Source of the DNA: Sandaracinaceae bacterium
GTDB taxonomy: Bacteria; Myxococcota_A; Polyangia; Polyangiales; Houyiibacteriaceae
Direction: 5' to 3'
Assembly (NCBI GenBank): GCA_020633055.1
Contig: JACKEJ010000017.1
Location: forward strand, 62,001 to 126,000
DNA length: 64,000 nucleotides
The notes below the pieces were generated by a model that searched no databases, was not told where the DNA came from, and saw only the letters and a program-made list of their open reading frames with translations. Positions 1 through 8,723 of this stretch are shown here, piece by piece (within the stretch, counting starts at the first letter, position 1; each line of letters opens with the position of its first letter). A program made the position numbers and the translations under genes.

Positions 1-233
1 TGACCCAGCAGTACCTCGAGCGGGCGTTGCAGTGCCATGCGCGCGGGGGTCAGGCTGTCAACCCATCCGATCCGCTCGTCATCCAGGACGGCGCGATCCG
101 CGACGTGGACGTGCGCTCGGCTGGCGGGGCGTTCGCCGTCCGCATCATCGGTGACAGCCCCGCCGCGGGCCGCGCCATCATGGAGCGCGCGGAGAGCCTC
201 GTCGGGGGCTCGGTCAGCGTCCAACAGCTCTGA
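1..233 (+). CDS. C-terminal fragment of an unrecognised protein (cut by window edge)
   Basis: An open frame runs in from the left edge (first full codon at position 3) and stops at 231-233, giving about 76 residues. The readable tail is hydrophilic and moderately Ala/Gly-rich, ending in residues SVSVQQL. I see no signal, membrane segment or catalytic motif. Codon use is strongly G/C at third positions, like neighbouring real genes, so I take it as the 3' end of a real gene, not a chance ORF. The family cannot be named from this piece. Confidence 0.55.
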   Translation, partial: TQQYLERALQCHARGGQAVNPSDPLVIQDGAIRDVDVRSAGGAFAVRIIGDSPAAGRAIMERAESLVGGSVSVQQL

Positions 234-452
234 TGCGCTGGCGCGACGATCAGGTCCGCCGCCACGGCCTCCATGGCTGCGCGGTGGACCTGGTCGGGAG
301 GCCTCAGGTCGGTCGAGCGCCCCGGGTCACCGCATGTGGCCTGGGGCGTTCCCCTTTCGAGGTGAGCGAAGGATGGCGCGACCGGCTCACGCGGGCACGA
401 TGGTGGCTCCGCGGCTCCGACGACGCACGATGTGAGGTATCCTGACCACGGA

Positions 453-917
453 ATGACCGCGCGACCACGAGCCCGGACCACGCTTACGCATTGGCCGGTC
501 GTGCTCAACGTCATCGAGAACGACTTCGACCTGGCCGACATGGAAGACGTCCTGGCGGCGAACGACGTGGCCCTTCGGCGTGGGCCGCAGTTCGTCACCA
601 TTCGGGACTTCCGCGGCTTGCAGCAGCAGACCAACGCGCTTCAGCGCAAACGGCTCGCCCAGTGGCAGGACGACAACTGGGACCTCATCAAGGAACGCTG
701 CCTCGGGGTCGCCAGCATCATTCCGTCGCCGGTCGTTCGGGGCGTGATGCGGGCCATCTTCTGGATGTCGGCGCCGCCGACTCGCGAAGAGGTGGTGGAC
801 ACGCCGGACGAGGCCGTGGCGCTGGTGTTCCGATGGGTGGCGGAGGCCAACCTCGCGTGCCCACCTACATGCACGCCCGAGCGCTTGCTCGCGGATCTCC
901 TCGCTCACGAGAGCTGA
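453..917 (+). CDS. Hypothetical cytoplasmic protein, STAS/SpoIIAA-like in appearance
   Basis: The 154-residue soluble protein has no signal peptide or membrane segment. Its middle reads like the short STAS/SEC14-type proteins of myxobacteria: a beta-strand with VTIRDFRG, a helix rich in Gln/Arg/Lys, then a hydrophobic strand around CLGVASIIPSP. That resemblance is by eye and weak. I chose ATG 453; an in-frame GTG at 432 would add seven residues, and neither has a clear Shine-Dalgarno. It stands alone, with about 220 bp of non-coding sequence upstream and the oppositely oriented SCP2 gene downstream. Function unknown. Confidence 0.6.
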   Translation: MTARPRARTTLTHWPVVLNVIENDFDLADMEDVLAANDVALRRGPQFVTIRDFRGLQQQTNALQRKRLAQWQDDNWDLIKERCLGVASIIPSPVVRGVMRAIFWMSAPPTREEVVDTPDEAVALVFRWVAEANLACPPTCTPERLLADLLAHES

Positions 918-963
918 GGCACGCGGGCGCAGCGGGCGGCACGCTTCGTCGCCGTGCTCTCGC

Positions 964-1302
964 TCAGCTGGCGGGGGGGAGGAACTTCTTCATCTTCTGG
1001 GCGAGCGGGATCTTGCCCTTCACCTTCATCTTGCGTGTCATGTAGGCCTTCGCGCCGTCCAGGTCGCCGTTGCCCATGAGCAGGAAGTTCGCGCCGGTCA
1101 TGGTGATCGTGACCGAGGGGCTCGCGTGCTCACCCGCGGTGACCGGGCCAAGCACACCGTCGTTCACGGCGAAGTGGAACTGACCGGAGCCGTCGCCGGA
1201 GAAGTCGTACTGAATGACGCAGTTCACGCCCTTCGCCTCGCTGGCGACAAAACGCTCGCCAAGGCGCGCGAAGTACTCATCGATGCTCGAAACCTTATCC
1301 AT
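964..1302 (-). CDS. SCP2 sterol-binding-domain protein
   Basis: The 112-residue protein consists of a single SCP2-type fold: an N-terminal helix (SIDEYFARLGERF), a beta-sheet with FHFAVNDGVLG, the stretch PSVTITMTGANF, a central GNGDLDGAKAYMTRKMKVKGK segment in two pieces around residues 80-100, and a Lys-rich C-terminal helix. Members of this family bind fatty-acyl chains, sterols or phospholipids in a hydrophobic tunnel, usually in the cytoplasm. The frame is open further upstream, but ATG 1302 is preceded by GGAGG seven bases before it, which fixes the start. It lies next to a FadR-type regulator and 5.5 kb from an acyl-CoA dehydrogenase, so a role in acyl-lipid trafficking is plausible. 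The specific ligand is not inferable. Confidence 0.85.
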   Translation of the reverse strand: MDKVSSIDEYFARLGERFVASEAKGVNCVIQYDFSGDGSGQFHFAVNDGVLGPVTAGEHASPSVTITMTGANFLLMGNGDLDGAKAYMTRKMKVKGKIPLAQKMKKFLPPAS

Positions 1303-1451
1303 GTGCCAGCCTCCAAGGGGGTACTGAGGGTTACCGGGGCACAGATATACAGCGTAGACAAAGGGCTCGCCACACCAAAATGGAACTTGTTCTATTTTCG
1401 CGGATCCGGACCGGACGGTCTCCAGCGGCGTCGTGCAGCCCCCGCTGCGGT

Positions 1452-2168
1452 TCACGCGCGGACCGGACTGTCCCCCGTTGTGACGTCGCGCAGCCCATGC
1501 GCGACGTCGTACCTGCCGTTCATCAGCGCGTCGAGCGTGGCTCTCGGGGTCTGCGGTTGCCGCGCGCACCACGCCAGGTACGCCAAGAAGGAGATGTCGG
1601 GGTCGTCGACTTGGTGGGCGGGCATGGGGAAGTCGCCCTTCACGGCGCGCTCGAGGGCTGCGAGGAGGTTCTCGTGATAGTGCTCGTAGACCGTCAGGTC
1701 GCGCAGCCAGGGAGCCCGTGGCGAGGCGCCGGACACCACGTCGCGGGCTTCTCGCAGCGCCTCTTCGAGCATGCCAGGGTGCACGGACAAGATCTGCAGG
1801 TCGTACACGAACTGCACGCCGTCGTGGTGTGCGCCGAGCACGTGGCGGACGACACGCTCCGGCGAGCTCAGCAGGCCGGAGAAGTCGAGCGGGGCAACGG
1901 CGCGCTCACGCAGGAGAAAAGGGAAGCGCATGGGGCGCGGCGCGAGCAGCTTGGCGCGCAGCGTCGGTCGCACCGCGTGGCTCTTGGACATGCCGATGCT
2001 CTCGGGTCTGAAGAAGACGCGATGCCACATGCGCAGCACACCGAGCGACACCTGCCACGCGTTGGGGACGTCGGGCGCCAGCCCCGCCCTCCGGATCTGG
2101 TCGAGGCGCTCTTCGATGATGGCGGGACGGAAGAGGATGGGATACAGCAGGGCGCGTTCGAGGTTCAT
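1452..2168 (-). CDS. Hypothetical protein co-transcribed with FadR-type regulator
   Basis: The 238-residue protein belongs to no family I recognise. It is basic in its first half and rich in Arg, His and Trp, with no signal peptide and no clear transmembrane helix. The segment around residues 95-150 contains His-rich patches (GAHHDGVQF, YEHYHENLL). The ATG overlaps the stop of the upstream regulator gene by four bases (ATGA), so the two are translationally coupled and the regulator very likely controls this gene together with itself. The longer open frame running upstream to 2645 is a shadow of the regulator gene. The GntR/FadR partner hints at a link to fatty-acid or organic-acid metabolism, by inference only. 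Confidence 0.7.
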   Translation of the reverse strand: MNLERALLYPILFRPAIIEERLDQIRRAGLAPDVPNAWQVSLGVLRMWHRVFFRPESIGMSKSHAVRPTLRAKLLAPRPMRFPFLLRERAVAPLDFSGLLSSPERVVRHVLGAHHDGVQFVYDLQILSVHPGMLEEALREARDVVSGASPRAPWLRDLTVYEHYHENLLAALERAVKGDFPMPAHQVDDPDISFLAYLAWCARQPQTPRATLDALMNGRYDVAHGLRDVTTGDSPVRA

Positions 2169-2971
2169 GCTCGGCTCTCGGGGGGCGGGTGGGGCGTCTC
2201 CATGAGACGCGAGACGTTGTGGCGGTCGCGCGCGGCGAGGGCTGCCAAGAGGGGCTCGATGCCGCGTGCATCGGGCGCCGCGAGCCATGCGCGCAGCAGT
2301 CCGTACGCCTGGACGTTGGAGCGCGGTGCTGCATAGAGCTGCGCGGCCAGCTCTGGCAGCGCAGCGAGCGTGTCCAGCACGGGGTTGAAGGCGAGGCGCA
2401 GCACGCGGTTGCCGGCGGCGTCGAGCAGCGCGCGCACGATGGCCATGTCGAGGGCGGCGAGCGTGGCTGCGTCGGACGTGCCAGCGTCCACGGCGCGCTC
2501 GAACGCGGCCAGCGCGTCGAGCACGGCGCCCAACGACGTTGCGGACTCGTCGGCACGCTCGGCTGCGTGACCGTGGCGCTCCACCAGCTCCAGCAGCACC
2601 GCTCGCGCCAGGTGCCGTCGCGCGGCGAGCATGTCCGTCACCCACCCCGCGAGCTCGTCGCGTGAGCGCTCGCGCGCAACTGACAGGACACTGGGCAGCA
2701 ACGTGGGGCCAGCCTCGCGTTGGAAGTCCTGCACCTCGTAGCCCCGCCCCTGCCGCACCGAGAGCAACCCCTCCAGCGTCAGTCGCGCGAGCGCGCTGCG
2801 AACGGTGACTCGGTTCACTCCGAAGCGGGTCGCGAGCTCGCGCTCTGGGGGCATGCGGCTGCCCACGGTCAGCTGTCCGTCGAGGATGCGTGCGCGAAGC
2901 TGTTCCGCGCAGAGGTCGACGGTGCTGGGCGCGCTGAGGGTCGTGATGAGGGCGTCGCGGTTCGGTGTCAT
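2165..2971 (-). CDS. GntR/FadR-family transcriptional regulator
   Basis: The 268-residue protein has a typical GntR winged helix at residues about 15-80: the dimer-proximal helix, the PPERELATRFGVNRVTVRSA recognition helix, and a wing with GLLSVRQGRGYEV. The remaining 180 residues are all-helical and Ala/Leu/Arg-rich, as in FadR/FCD-type effector domains. These regulators bind acyl-CoA or small organic acids and release DNA. I chose ATG 2971 because a perfect FadR-type palindrome lies 8-20 bases upstream; an earlier in-frame ATG at 3031 would place the operator inside the coding sequence. The stop overlaps the next gene. Autoregulation is strongly suggested. The neighbouring SCP2 protein and nearby acyl-CoA dehydrogenase fit a lipid-related regulon, but the inducer is unknown. 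Confidence 0.85.
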   Translation of the reverse strand: MTPNRDALITTLSAPSTVDLCAEQLRARILDGQLTVGSRMPPERELATRFGVNRVTVRSALARLTLEGLLSVRQGRGYEVQDFQREAGPTLLPSVLSVARERSRDELAGWVTDMLAARRHLARAVLLELVERHGHAAERADESATSLGAVLDALAAFERAVDAGTSDAATLAALDMAIVRALLDAAGNRVLRLAFNPVLDTLAALPELAAQLYAAPRSNVQAYGLLRAWLAAPDARGIEPLLAALAARDRHNVSRLMETPHPPPESRA

Positions 2972-2978
2972 TGGTTCG

Positions 2979-2991
2979 TTGGTCCGACCAA
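2979..2991. promoter_or_regulatory. FadR-type operator upstream of the GntR regulator
   Basis: The 13-base perfect palindrome TTGGTCCGACCAA fits the FadR-subfamily operator consensus TNGTNNNACNA exactly. It sits 8-20 bases before the regulator's start codon and about 100 bases before surE on the other strand. The simplest reading is autorepression of the regulator operon. An effect on surE is less likely at that distance. Confidence 0.75.
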
Positions 2992-3088
2992 TATGCGCGA
3001 CGAGCGTCGTAGGGTCAAGCGCTGCTGGCATTCACCGGAGATCTCCGTACGCTCCCGGACGACTGCGCGGGCACCGCGCGGAGGCTGT

Positions 3089-3910
3089 ATGACGCGCGAC
3101 GACCCACGCCCCCTGATCCTGGTTTCCAACGACGACGGCGTGAACGCGCTCGGCAACGTCGCGCTACGGCGGTCCTTGGCTCGTATCGCCGACGTCTACA
3201 CGGTGGCTCCCGAGCACGAACAGAGCGCCAAGAGCCACGCGATCTCGCTCCACGTGCCACTGCGCTATCGGACGGTTTCGCCCAACGTACACGCCGTGGA
3301 CGGGACGCCCGCGGACTGCGTCTACGTGGCGCTGTTCATGGAGTCGCTCTTGCCCAGGCGACCGGACCTGGTCGTGAGCGGCATCAACCACGGCGCCAAC
3401 CTGGGGACCGACGTACACTACTCGGGCACCGTGGCCGCCGCGCGCGAGGCCGCGCTCCGAGGTATCCCTTCCATTGCGTTCTCGAACCTCCACCACGGGA
3501 ACATGGAGGCCATGGCCGAGCTGGCGACCTCGCTCTGCGAGCGGATGTTGACGTCGCTCCAGTCCGCGACTCGAGACGCGGAGGGGCACGCGCCCCTGCT
3601 GAACGTGAACTTCCCCGATCGCCCGATGCCCCGGGGCGTGATCGCGACGTCTTTCGGTCAGCGCCACTACGCGGAAGGTGTGGATCTGCGCGACGATCCG
3701 CGGGGACGGCCGTACTTTTGGATCGGCGGCGCCGGTGGTGTGCATCACCCCGAGATGCCGGGGTCCGACACCGAGGCGGTGGACGCGGGCTTCGTCAGCG
3801 TCGCGCCGCTCTCGCTGCGCGTGACCGACACCCAACAGCTGGGCCTGGCCGCGTTCGTCGCCGGCCCCACCGACGACCCGCAGCCCGACCCCACGCAGGA
3901 GACCCCATGA
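3089..3910 (+). CDS. surE: 5'/3'-nucleotidase SurE
   Basis: The 273-residue protein carries the SurE hallmarks: the metal-binding SNDDG motif near the N-terminus (residues about 12-16), AVDGTPADCV near residue 73, and the block SGINHGANLGTDVHYSGTVA around residues 98-117. The family dephosphorylates nucleoside monophosphates and sometimes exopolyphosphate in a metal-dependent way, and is linked to stationary-phase survival. Its usual length is 250-270 residues. ATG 3089 is preceded by GGAGG at 3080-3084. Its stop overlaps the start of apt by four bases (ATGA), giving a two-gene nucleotide-salvage operon. Confidence 0.95.
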   Translation: MTRDDPRPLILVSNDDGVNALGNVALRRSLARIADVYTVAPEHEQSAKSHAISLHVPLRYRTVSPNVHAVDGTPADCVYVALFMESLLPRRPDLVVSGINHGANLGTDVHYSGTVAAAREAALRGIPSIAFSNLHHGNMEAMAELATSLCERMLTSLQSATRDAEGHAPLLNVNFPDRPMPRGVIATSFGQRHYAEGVDLRDDPRGRPYFWIGGAGGVHHPEMPGSDTEAVDAGFVSVAPLSLRVTDTQQLGLAAFVAGPTDDPQPDPTQETP

Positions 3911-4443
3911 GCAACACCGACGCGCGCCTGGCCTTGGTAGAAGGCCTCATCCGAGAGGTCCCGGACTTCCCGAAGCCCGGCATCCTCTTCAAGGACATTA
4001 CGCCTCTGCTCGCGGACGCGGAGGGGTTCGCCACGGCGGTGGAGCTCATGCGGGAGTCGGTCGCGGACCTCGGCGTGGACGCGATCGTGGGGGTCGAGGC
4101 GCGCGGCTTCCTGTTCGGTGTGGCGCTGGCTTCCGCGCTGCGCTGCGGGTTCGTGCCGGTACGCAAGCCGGGGAAGCTCCCCGCGGACACCGTCTCCGTG
4201 ACCTACGAGCTCGAGTACGGGAGCGATACGCTCGAGATCCATCGTGACGCGCTACGCGCCGGCACGCGAGTGCTCATCGTGGACGACCTGCTCGCCACGG
4301 GAGGCACGGCCGCCGCCACCGCAGCGCTGGTAGAGCGGACGGGCGCACGCGTCGTGGGCCTCGCCGTGCTCATCGACCTGGCCTTCTTGGGGGGCGCCGC
4401 CAAGCTGAACGCGCCGGTGCGCGCGGTGCTGACGTATTCGTGA
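3907..4443 (+). CDS. apt: Adenine phosphoribosyltransferase
   Basis: The 178-residue protein matches APRTase over its whole length: the N-terminal FPKPGILFKDITPLL segment, GVEARGFLFG, VRKPGKLP, and the PRPP-binding loop VLIVDDLLATGGTAAA near residues 120-135. It converts adenine plus PRPP to AMP and pyrophosphate in the cytoplasm. The start codon overlaps the surE stop. The two products act on the same nucleotide pool in opposite directions, which suits a purine-salvage operon. Confidence 0.96.
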   Translation: MSNTDARLALVEGLIREVPDFPKPGILFKDITPLLADAEGFATAVELMRESVADLGVDAIVGVEARGFLFGVALASALRCGFVPVRKPGKLPADTVSVTYELEYGSDTLEIHRDALRAGTRVLIVDDLLATGGTAAATAALVERTGARVVGLAVLIDLAFLGGAAKLNAPVRAVLTYS

Positions 4444-4493
4444 GCCCGATCCCCGGTCGCTGGCGCGCTGGAGAGGCCAGGACACGGACGTCG

Positions 4494-5948
4494 TCAACGG
4501 GCCGCCTGAGGGATGACGTGGAGCACCCGTTCGACCAGCAGCTCACGTGGGGCCGGTGAGACGCTCGCTCCTGGCTGGACGTACGCGCGGAAGGCGAAGC
4601 TCAGCGCCTCGTCCAGGTCCACGCCGGGGAACCCCGTCGGTACCTCCAGGCAGTACGGCTCGTCGCCGCACTCACGCATGATCGAGACGGCGAAGAGGTA
4701 CTCCGCGTCGGGGTCGTCGGGCCGCAGGGCCGCGGCGCTCCCACGCATCTCGTCGCTCGTCATCGCGGCCACCCCAGCGAGCCGCGCGGAGTGCATGACG
4801 ACCATGTTGCTGTAGGTCGCGCGGCCGAAGGCGGCGTGATTGACGCCCATCGCAACGATGCGTTCGCCCGGGGTGTCCGTGAGGAACAACGCTTCGGACG
4901 CGCCTCCGCCACCCGCGAGCGACACGGGCCCTGCGCTGTAGACCGTGTCGCTGATCTCGCCGAGGCAGTTCCCGAGGTTCTGCAGGCAGCCCTCCGAGCG
5001 CAGCACCAGCGAGATGGTCGAGGCCGAGAGGATCGGGACGGGCTCCACGGTGTCTCGAGCGTGTCGTGCGCGTACCACGGCTTCGAGGGCGTCCAGCGCT
5101 TCCGTCAGCTGCCCCTCGTTCTGCCCGCTCGCCCGAGCTGCCCGCTCGGAGGGTGCAAACGGCGTCACGCTCTGCGCGCTGCGTGGCGTCACACGCAGCA
5201 CCTGGGCAGGGATGGCGTCGAGGTACGTCGCGCCTGCGTCGGGGTCGGCGAACAGGGCGAAGCGCTGCAGCATCATGACGATGTCCGCCTCGGCTCCCGT
5301 GCCGAAGCGGACCCGTTCCGGCGCGAGGCCGAAGGTCACGACGTCTTCGTCCGCCAAGCCCGAGTCGCGCAACGTCTCGCGGACCAGCGCATCGAGGGCG
5401 GGGTCACCCGTGATGATCACCGCGATCTCGCGGTCGAAGGGGGTTGCACCGAAGCGGGTCAGGTTGACCGCGTCACTCACGCTCGCGAACACTGGCAAGC
5501 GGCGTCCCTCGGCGTCCACCCTCGAGAACACGTATGGGGCGTAGCTGAAGTACGCGGCCTCTGGCGACGTGCGTCCCAGGTACACGACGGCTTCATCCGC
5601 GGCGAGCGCCCACCCCGGGCTCCGTCCTTCGTCGTCGGGCGGCAGGCCCATCGCTTCGGTGGTCGGAGGCTGCGTTCCAGGCGCGGGTGGCAGCCACCAC
5701 AGGCCGTACGGGCTCGTCGCGTTGTTGCCGAAGCAGCTGGGCAACAGCGCGCAGTCCTCGATGCGGAACGCGCGCACGACCCCCGACTGGACGTCGTATC
5801 CAGCGGCTCGCAGGCCCTGGGTCAGGGCCTCGCTGCGGGATTGTCCGCCGTCCCCGCAGCTGACGAGGAGCAGAGCGAGCAGGGTCAGCCCCGCCACCTT
5901 GTGCGTGTCTGCGAGACCGATGGATCGAAAGGAGGTGCGCTCGAGCAT
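4494..5948 (-). CDS. Predicted lipoprotein of unknown function, divergent from a TetR regulator
   Basis: The 484-residue protein begins with a lipoprotein signal (hydrophobic GLTLLALLLVSC, lipobox Cys near residue 31), so it should be lipidated and exported. The mature part is globular with four further Cys, arranged in close pairs (CALLPSC, CLQNLGNC), and one CGDEPYC pair, probably disulfides. I recognise no domain. I chose ATG 5948; the open frame runs on but would cover the TetR gene. The two start codons lie only 22 bp apart around a palindrome, so TetR control is very likely. The C-terminus is convergent with apt. Confidence 0.75.
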   Translation of the reverse strand: MLERTSFRSIGLADTHKVAGLTLLALLLVSCGDGGQSRSEALTQGLRAAGYDVQSGVVRAFRIEDCALLPSCFGNNATSPYGLWWLPPAPGTQPPTTEAMGLPPDDEGRSPGWALAADEAVVYLGRTSPEAAYFSYAPYVFSRVDAEGRRLPVFASVSDAVNLTRFGATPFDREIAVIITGDPALDALVRETLRDSGLADEDVVTFGLAPERVRFGTGAEADIVMMLQRFALFADPDAGATYLDAIPAQVLRVTPRSAQSVTPFAPSERAARASGQNEGQLTEALDALEAVVRARHARDTVEPVPILSASTISLVLRSEGCLQNLGNCLGEISDTVYSAGPVSLAGGGGASEALFLTDTPGERIVAMGVNHAAFGRATYSNMVVMHSARLAGVAAMTSDEMRGSAAALRPDDPDAEYLFAVSIMRECGDEPYCLEVPTGFPGVDLDEALSFAFRAYVQPGASVSPAPRELLVERVLHVIPQAAR

Positions 5949-5953
5949 GATAG

Positions 5954-5968
5954 ACGATAGGTTATCGT
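5954..5968. promoter_or_regulatory. Palindromic operator candidate in a 22-bp divergent intergenic region
   Basis: ACGATAGGTTATCGT has perfect 6-base arms and a 3-base centre, and fills most of the gap between the lipoprotein start (5948) and the TetR start (5971). It is AT-rich relative to its surroundings. With so little space, the promoters must overlap it or lie within the opposite gene. A TetR dimer here would block both genes. Confidence 0.6.
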
Positions 5969-5970
5969 TT

Positions 5971-6618
5971 ATGTCCGCGATTGACAAGGGCGTCCCCGAC
6001 GACGACGTGCAAACCCACGAGAAACCCGACGGGCGGCGCACGGACACGCGCGCGCGCCTGCTGGACGAGGCGTTGCGCCTCCTGCTCGCAGAGGGGTACG
6101 AGGCCGCCACCACTGGGCGAATCGCGAAGCGTGCCGGCATCCGTCAGTCCAGCTTCTACAGCCACTTCGCTTCGCGCGAGGCTTGTCTGGCCGAGGCGGC
6201 AACACGCGAAGCGGAGCTGCTCGTGCAGCGGCTGGGCTCGCGCAGGCGCGCGTTGCGGGACGCTCCCATGGCGCTGCGACGGTCTCGTGAGGCCGCGGTC
6301 GCGGGGCTGGAGATGGCGCTCGCACACCTCGCGACGCACGACGAGCTGCGCGCCCTGATCGCGATGCGGCACGCCGAGCACGCCGCCGGAGACGCCGTTC
6401 GAGCCGCGCTAGCGCGCTTGCGTGATGGGCTCGTCAAGGATCTCGACGTCTTCGGTGTGGTCGCGCCCCGCGACGCCACCATGCGTGTGGAGCTGATGAT
6501 GGCGCTCACGTCGGAAGCTGCCGACGGAGTGCATGAGGGGCGTTACACCCTGGACGCTGTCGTTCCCGTGCTCATGGACCAGGTCGGCGCGCTGTTTCCC
6601 AGATCCGACACACCTTAG
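5971..6618 (+). CDS. TetR/AcrR-family transcriptional regulator
   Basis: The 215-residue protein has a TetR DNA-binding domain at residues about 24-72: DTRARLLDEALRLLLAEGYE, then TTGRIAKRAGIRQSSFYSHF with the conserved FYSHF recognition-helix end. The rest is the variable helical ligand domain. It is divergently transcribed from a lipoprotein gene across 22 bp containing a palindrome, which is the normal arrangement for local repression. The ligand is unknown. ATG 5971 is the natural start because it abuts the operator; earlier in-frame codons would fall within the divergent gene. Confidence 0.88.
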   Translation: MSAIDKGVPDDDVQTHEKPDGRRTDTRARLLDEALRLLLAEGYEAATTGRIAKRAGIRQSSFYSHFASREACLAEAATREAELLVQRLGSRRRALRDAPMALRRSREAAVAGLEMALAHLATHDELRALIAMRHAEHAAGDAVRAALARLRDGLVKDLDVFGVVAPRDATMRVELMMALTSEAADGVHEGRYTLDAVVPVLMDQVGALFPRSDTP

Positions 6619-6839
6619 CGCGACGGCGCCGACGCTCAGGGCGCGCCCATGGTCCGCGCGCTGATCACCGCGGAGGAGTTCTTCTCGGAGCCGTCGGGAT
6701 TGACTCGCAGCCGACCCCGCCCAGGACGCTGACCGTTCGGTAGACAAATGCCGACCATGTGGTAGAGAGGACGCACGTCACCGCGTTCGGCGACGACACG
6801 AGACGCGACGGGATCCCCCGCGCTTACTTGGAGTACCCC

Positions 6840-8660
6840 ATGCCGCAGTACAAAGCCCCCCTTCGGGACACGCGCTTCCTCATCAACGAAGTCCTCGACT
6901 ACCCCGGTCACTACGCCCAGCTGCCCAACGGCGCCGAGGCGACTCCGGACGTGGTGGACAGCATCCTCGACCACTGCGCCAAGTTCTGCGAGGGCGTGCT
7001 CGCGCCTCTGAACCAGTCCGGCGACAAGGAGGGCTGCACGCTCGCGGACGGCAACGTCAGCACGCCGAAGGGCTTCAAGGAAGCCTACGACCAGTTTGTG
7101 GAAGGTGGCTGGCAGGGGCTCTCGCACCCCGAGCAATACGGCGGGCAGGGCATGCCGATGTCGCTGGGCGTCTTCAAGGCCGAGATGATGGGCACGGCCA
7201 ACTGGTCGTTCAACATGTACCCGGGCCTCAGCCTGGGCGCGATGAACACCATCATGCTGCACGGCACGGACGAGCAGCGTGACGCCTACATGCCGCCCCT
7301 CACCGAGGGGCGCTGGATGGGCACCATGTGCCTCACCGAGCCCCAGTGCGGCACCGACCTGGGTCAGGTCAGCAGCAAGGCCGTGCCGCGCGGCGACGGC
7401 AGCTACGATGTGACCGGCACGAAGATCTTCATCTCGGCTGGCGACCACGACCTGTGCGAGAACATCGTGCACGTCGTGTTGGCGCGTCTGCCCGGTGCCC
7501 CCGCCGGCACACGCGGCATCTCGCTGTTCATCATCCCGAAGTTCGTGCCCAGGGCGGACGGCGGCGTGGGCGAGTTCAACAACGTCACCTGCAGCGGCAT
7601 CGAGCACAAGATGGGCATCAAGGCCTCGGCCACGTGCACCATCGAGTTCGAGGGCTCCCGCGCGTTCATGCTGGGGCCCGAGAACAAGGGCCTCGAGTGC
7701 ATGTTCACGTTCATGAACACGGCCCGCATCGGCACGGCGCTGCAGGGCGTGTGCGCCACCGAGCTGGCGTACCAGGGCGCGCTGGCCTACGCGCAGGACC
7801 GCCGCTCCATGCGCGCGCTGTCCGGCAAGAAGGAGCCCGACAAGGTGGCTGACGCCATCCACCACCACGGCGACGTGCGGCGCCTGCTGCTCACCATGAA
7901 GGCCATCTCCGAGGGTGGGCGCGCGATGCTCTACCACGCGGCCAAGCTGGCCGACCACATGACGGTGGCGGTCGAGCAGGGCAACGACGCCGAGCGCGAG
8001 CTGTGGGACGAGCGGCTGGGCTTCTACACGCCCATCCTCAAGGGCTTCCTCACCGAGATCGGCTTCGAGTGCACCAACATGGGCGTGCAGGTCTTCGGCG
8101 GGCACGGCTACATCGGCGAGCACGGCATGGAGCAGATCGTGCGCGATACGCGCATCTCGACGCTCTACGAGGGCACGACGGGTATCCAGGCGCTCGACCT
8201 GCTGGGCCGCAAGGTGCTCATCGCGAGCAAGGGCAAGGCCATCGCCGAGTACACCGCCGAGATCATGAAGTTCTGTGGTGAGCACGCCACGAACGCGAAG
8301 ATGCGCCCGTACATCGTCGCGCTGGGCAAGGTCTGCGCGCAGTGGAACTACCTCACCCTGCGCGTGGCCATCGGCGCCCGCAAGGACCGTGACGTGGTGG
8401 CGGCCAACGCCGTCGACTTCTTGATGTACTCCGGCTACGCGATGATGGCGTTCTTCTGGGCCAAGATGATGGCCGTGGCGTTCGCCAAGCTGGAGAGCGG
8501 GGACGGCATGGAGACGCCAGAGTTCTACAAGGCCAAGATCCAGACGGGTGAGTTTTACTTCGACCGCGTCTTGCCGCGCAGCCGCGCGCACGCGGGCGCC
8601 ATCACCGCGCCGGTCAAGAGCACCATGCAGATGCCCATCGAGGCGTTCTTCGCACGCTGA
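6840..8660 (+). CDS. Acyl-CoA dehydrogenase, long form (DmdC/FadE5-like)
   Basis: The 606-residue enzyme has the N-terminal helical, central beta-barrel and C-terminal helical ACAD domains plus the roughly 130-residue C-terminal extension of the longer class. Visible motifs are the flavin/substrate segment MCLTEPQCGTDLGQV near residues 161-175, QVFGGHGYIGEHG, and RISTLYEGTTGIQALDLLGR, whose Glu is the expected catalytic base. It should oxidise acyl-CoA to 2-enoyl-CoA with FAD, passing electrons to ETF. ATG 6840 is the first start that matches the family N-terminus. It is monocistronic, with about 220 bp upstream after the TetR gene and no recognisable promoter there. The substrate (fatty acyl versus methylmercaptopropionyl) cannot be decided. 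Confidence 0.93.
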   Translation: MPQYKAPLRDTRFLINEVLDYPGHYAQLPNGAEATPDVVDSILDHCAKFCEGVLAPLNQSGDKEGCTLADGNVSTPKGFKEAYDQFVEGGWQGLSHPEQYGGQGMPMSLGVFKAEMMGTANWSFNMYPGLSLGAMNTIMLHGTDEQRDAYMPPLTEGRWMGTMCLTEPQCGTDLGQVSSKAVPRGDGSYDVTGTKIFISAGDHDLCENIVHVVLARLPGAPAGTRGISLFIIPKFVPRADGGVGEFNNVTCSGIEHKMGIKASATCTIEFEGSRAFMLGPENKGLECMFTFMNTARIGTALQGVCATELAYQGALAYAQDRRSMRALSGKKEPDKVADAIHHHGDVRRLLLTMKAISEGGRAMLYHAAKLADHMTVAVEQGNDAERELWDERLGFYTPILKGFLTEIGFECTNMGVQVFGGHGYIGEHGMEQIVRDTRISTLYEGTTGIQALDLLGRKVLIASKGKAIAEYTAEIMKFCGEHATNAKMRPYIVALGKVCAQWNYLTLRVAIGARKDRDVVAANAVDFLMYSGYAMMAFFWAKMMAVAFAKLESGDGMETPEFYKAKIQTGEFYFDRVLPRSRAHAGAITAPVKSTMQMPIEAFFAR

Positions 8661-8723
8661 GTCGGACCTAGCCACGCACCCACGGAGCCTTGCGCCCGCC
8701 GCCCGTCCACGCATGATGGGGGC

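Noticed and set aside
4791..5960. A 389-codon plus-strand frame opposite the lipoprotein gene.
   Set aside because: The minus-strand protein has a lipoprotein signal and Cys pairs; the plus-strand frame is Arg/His-rich without structure.
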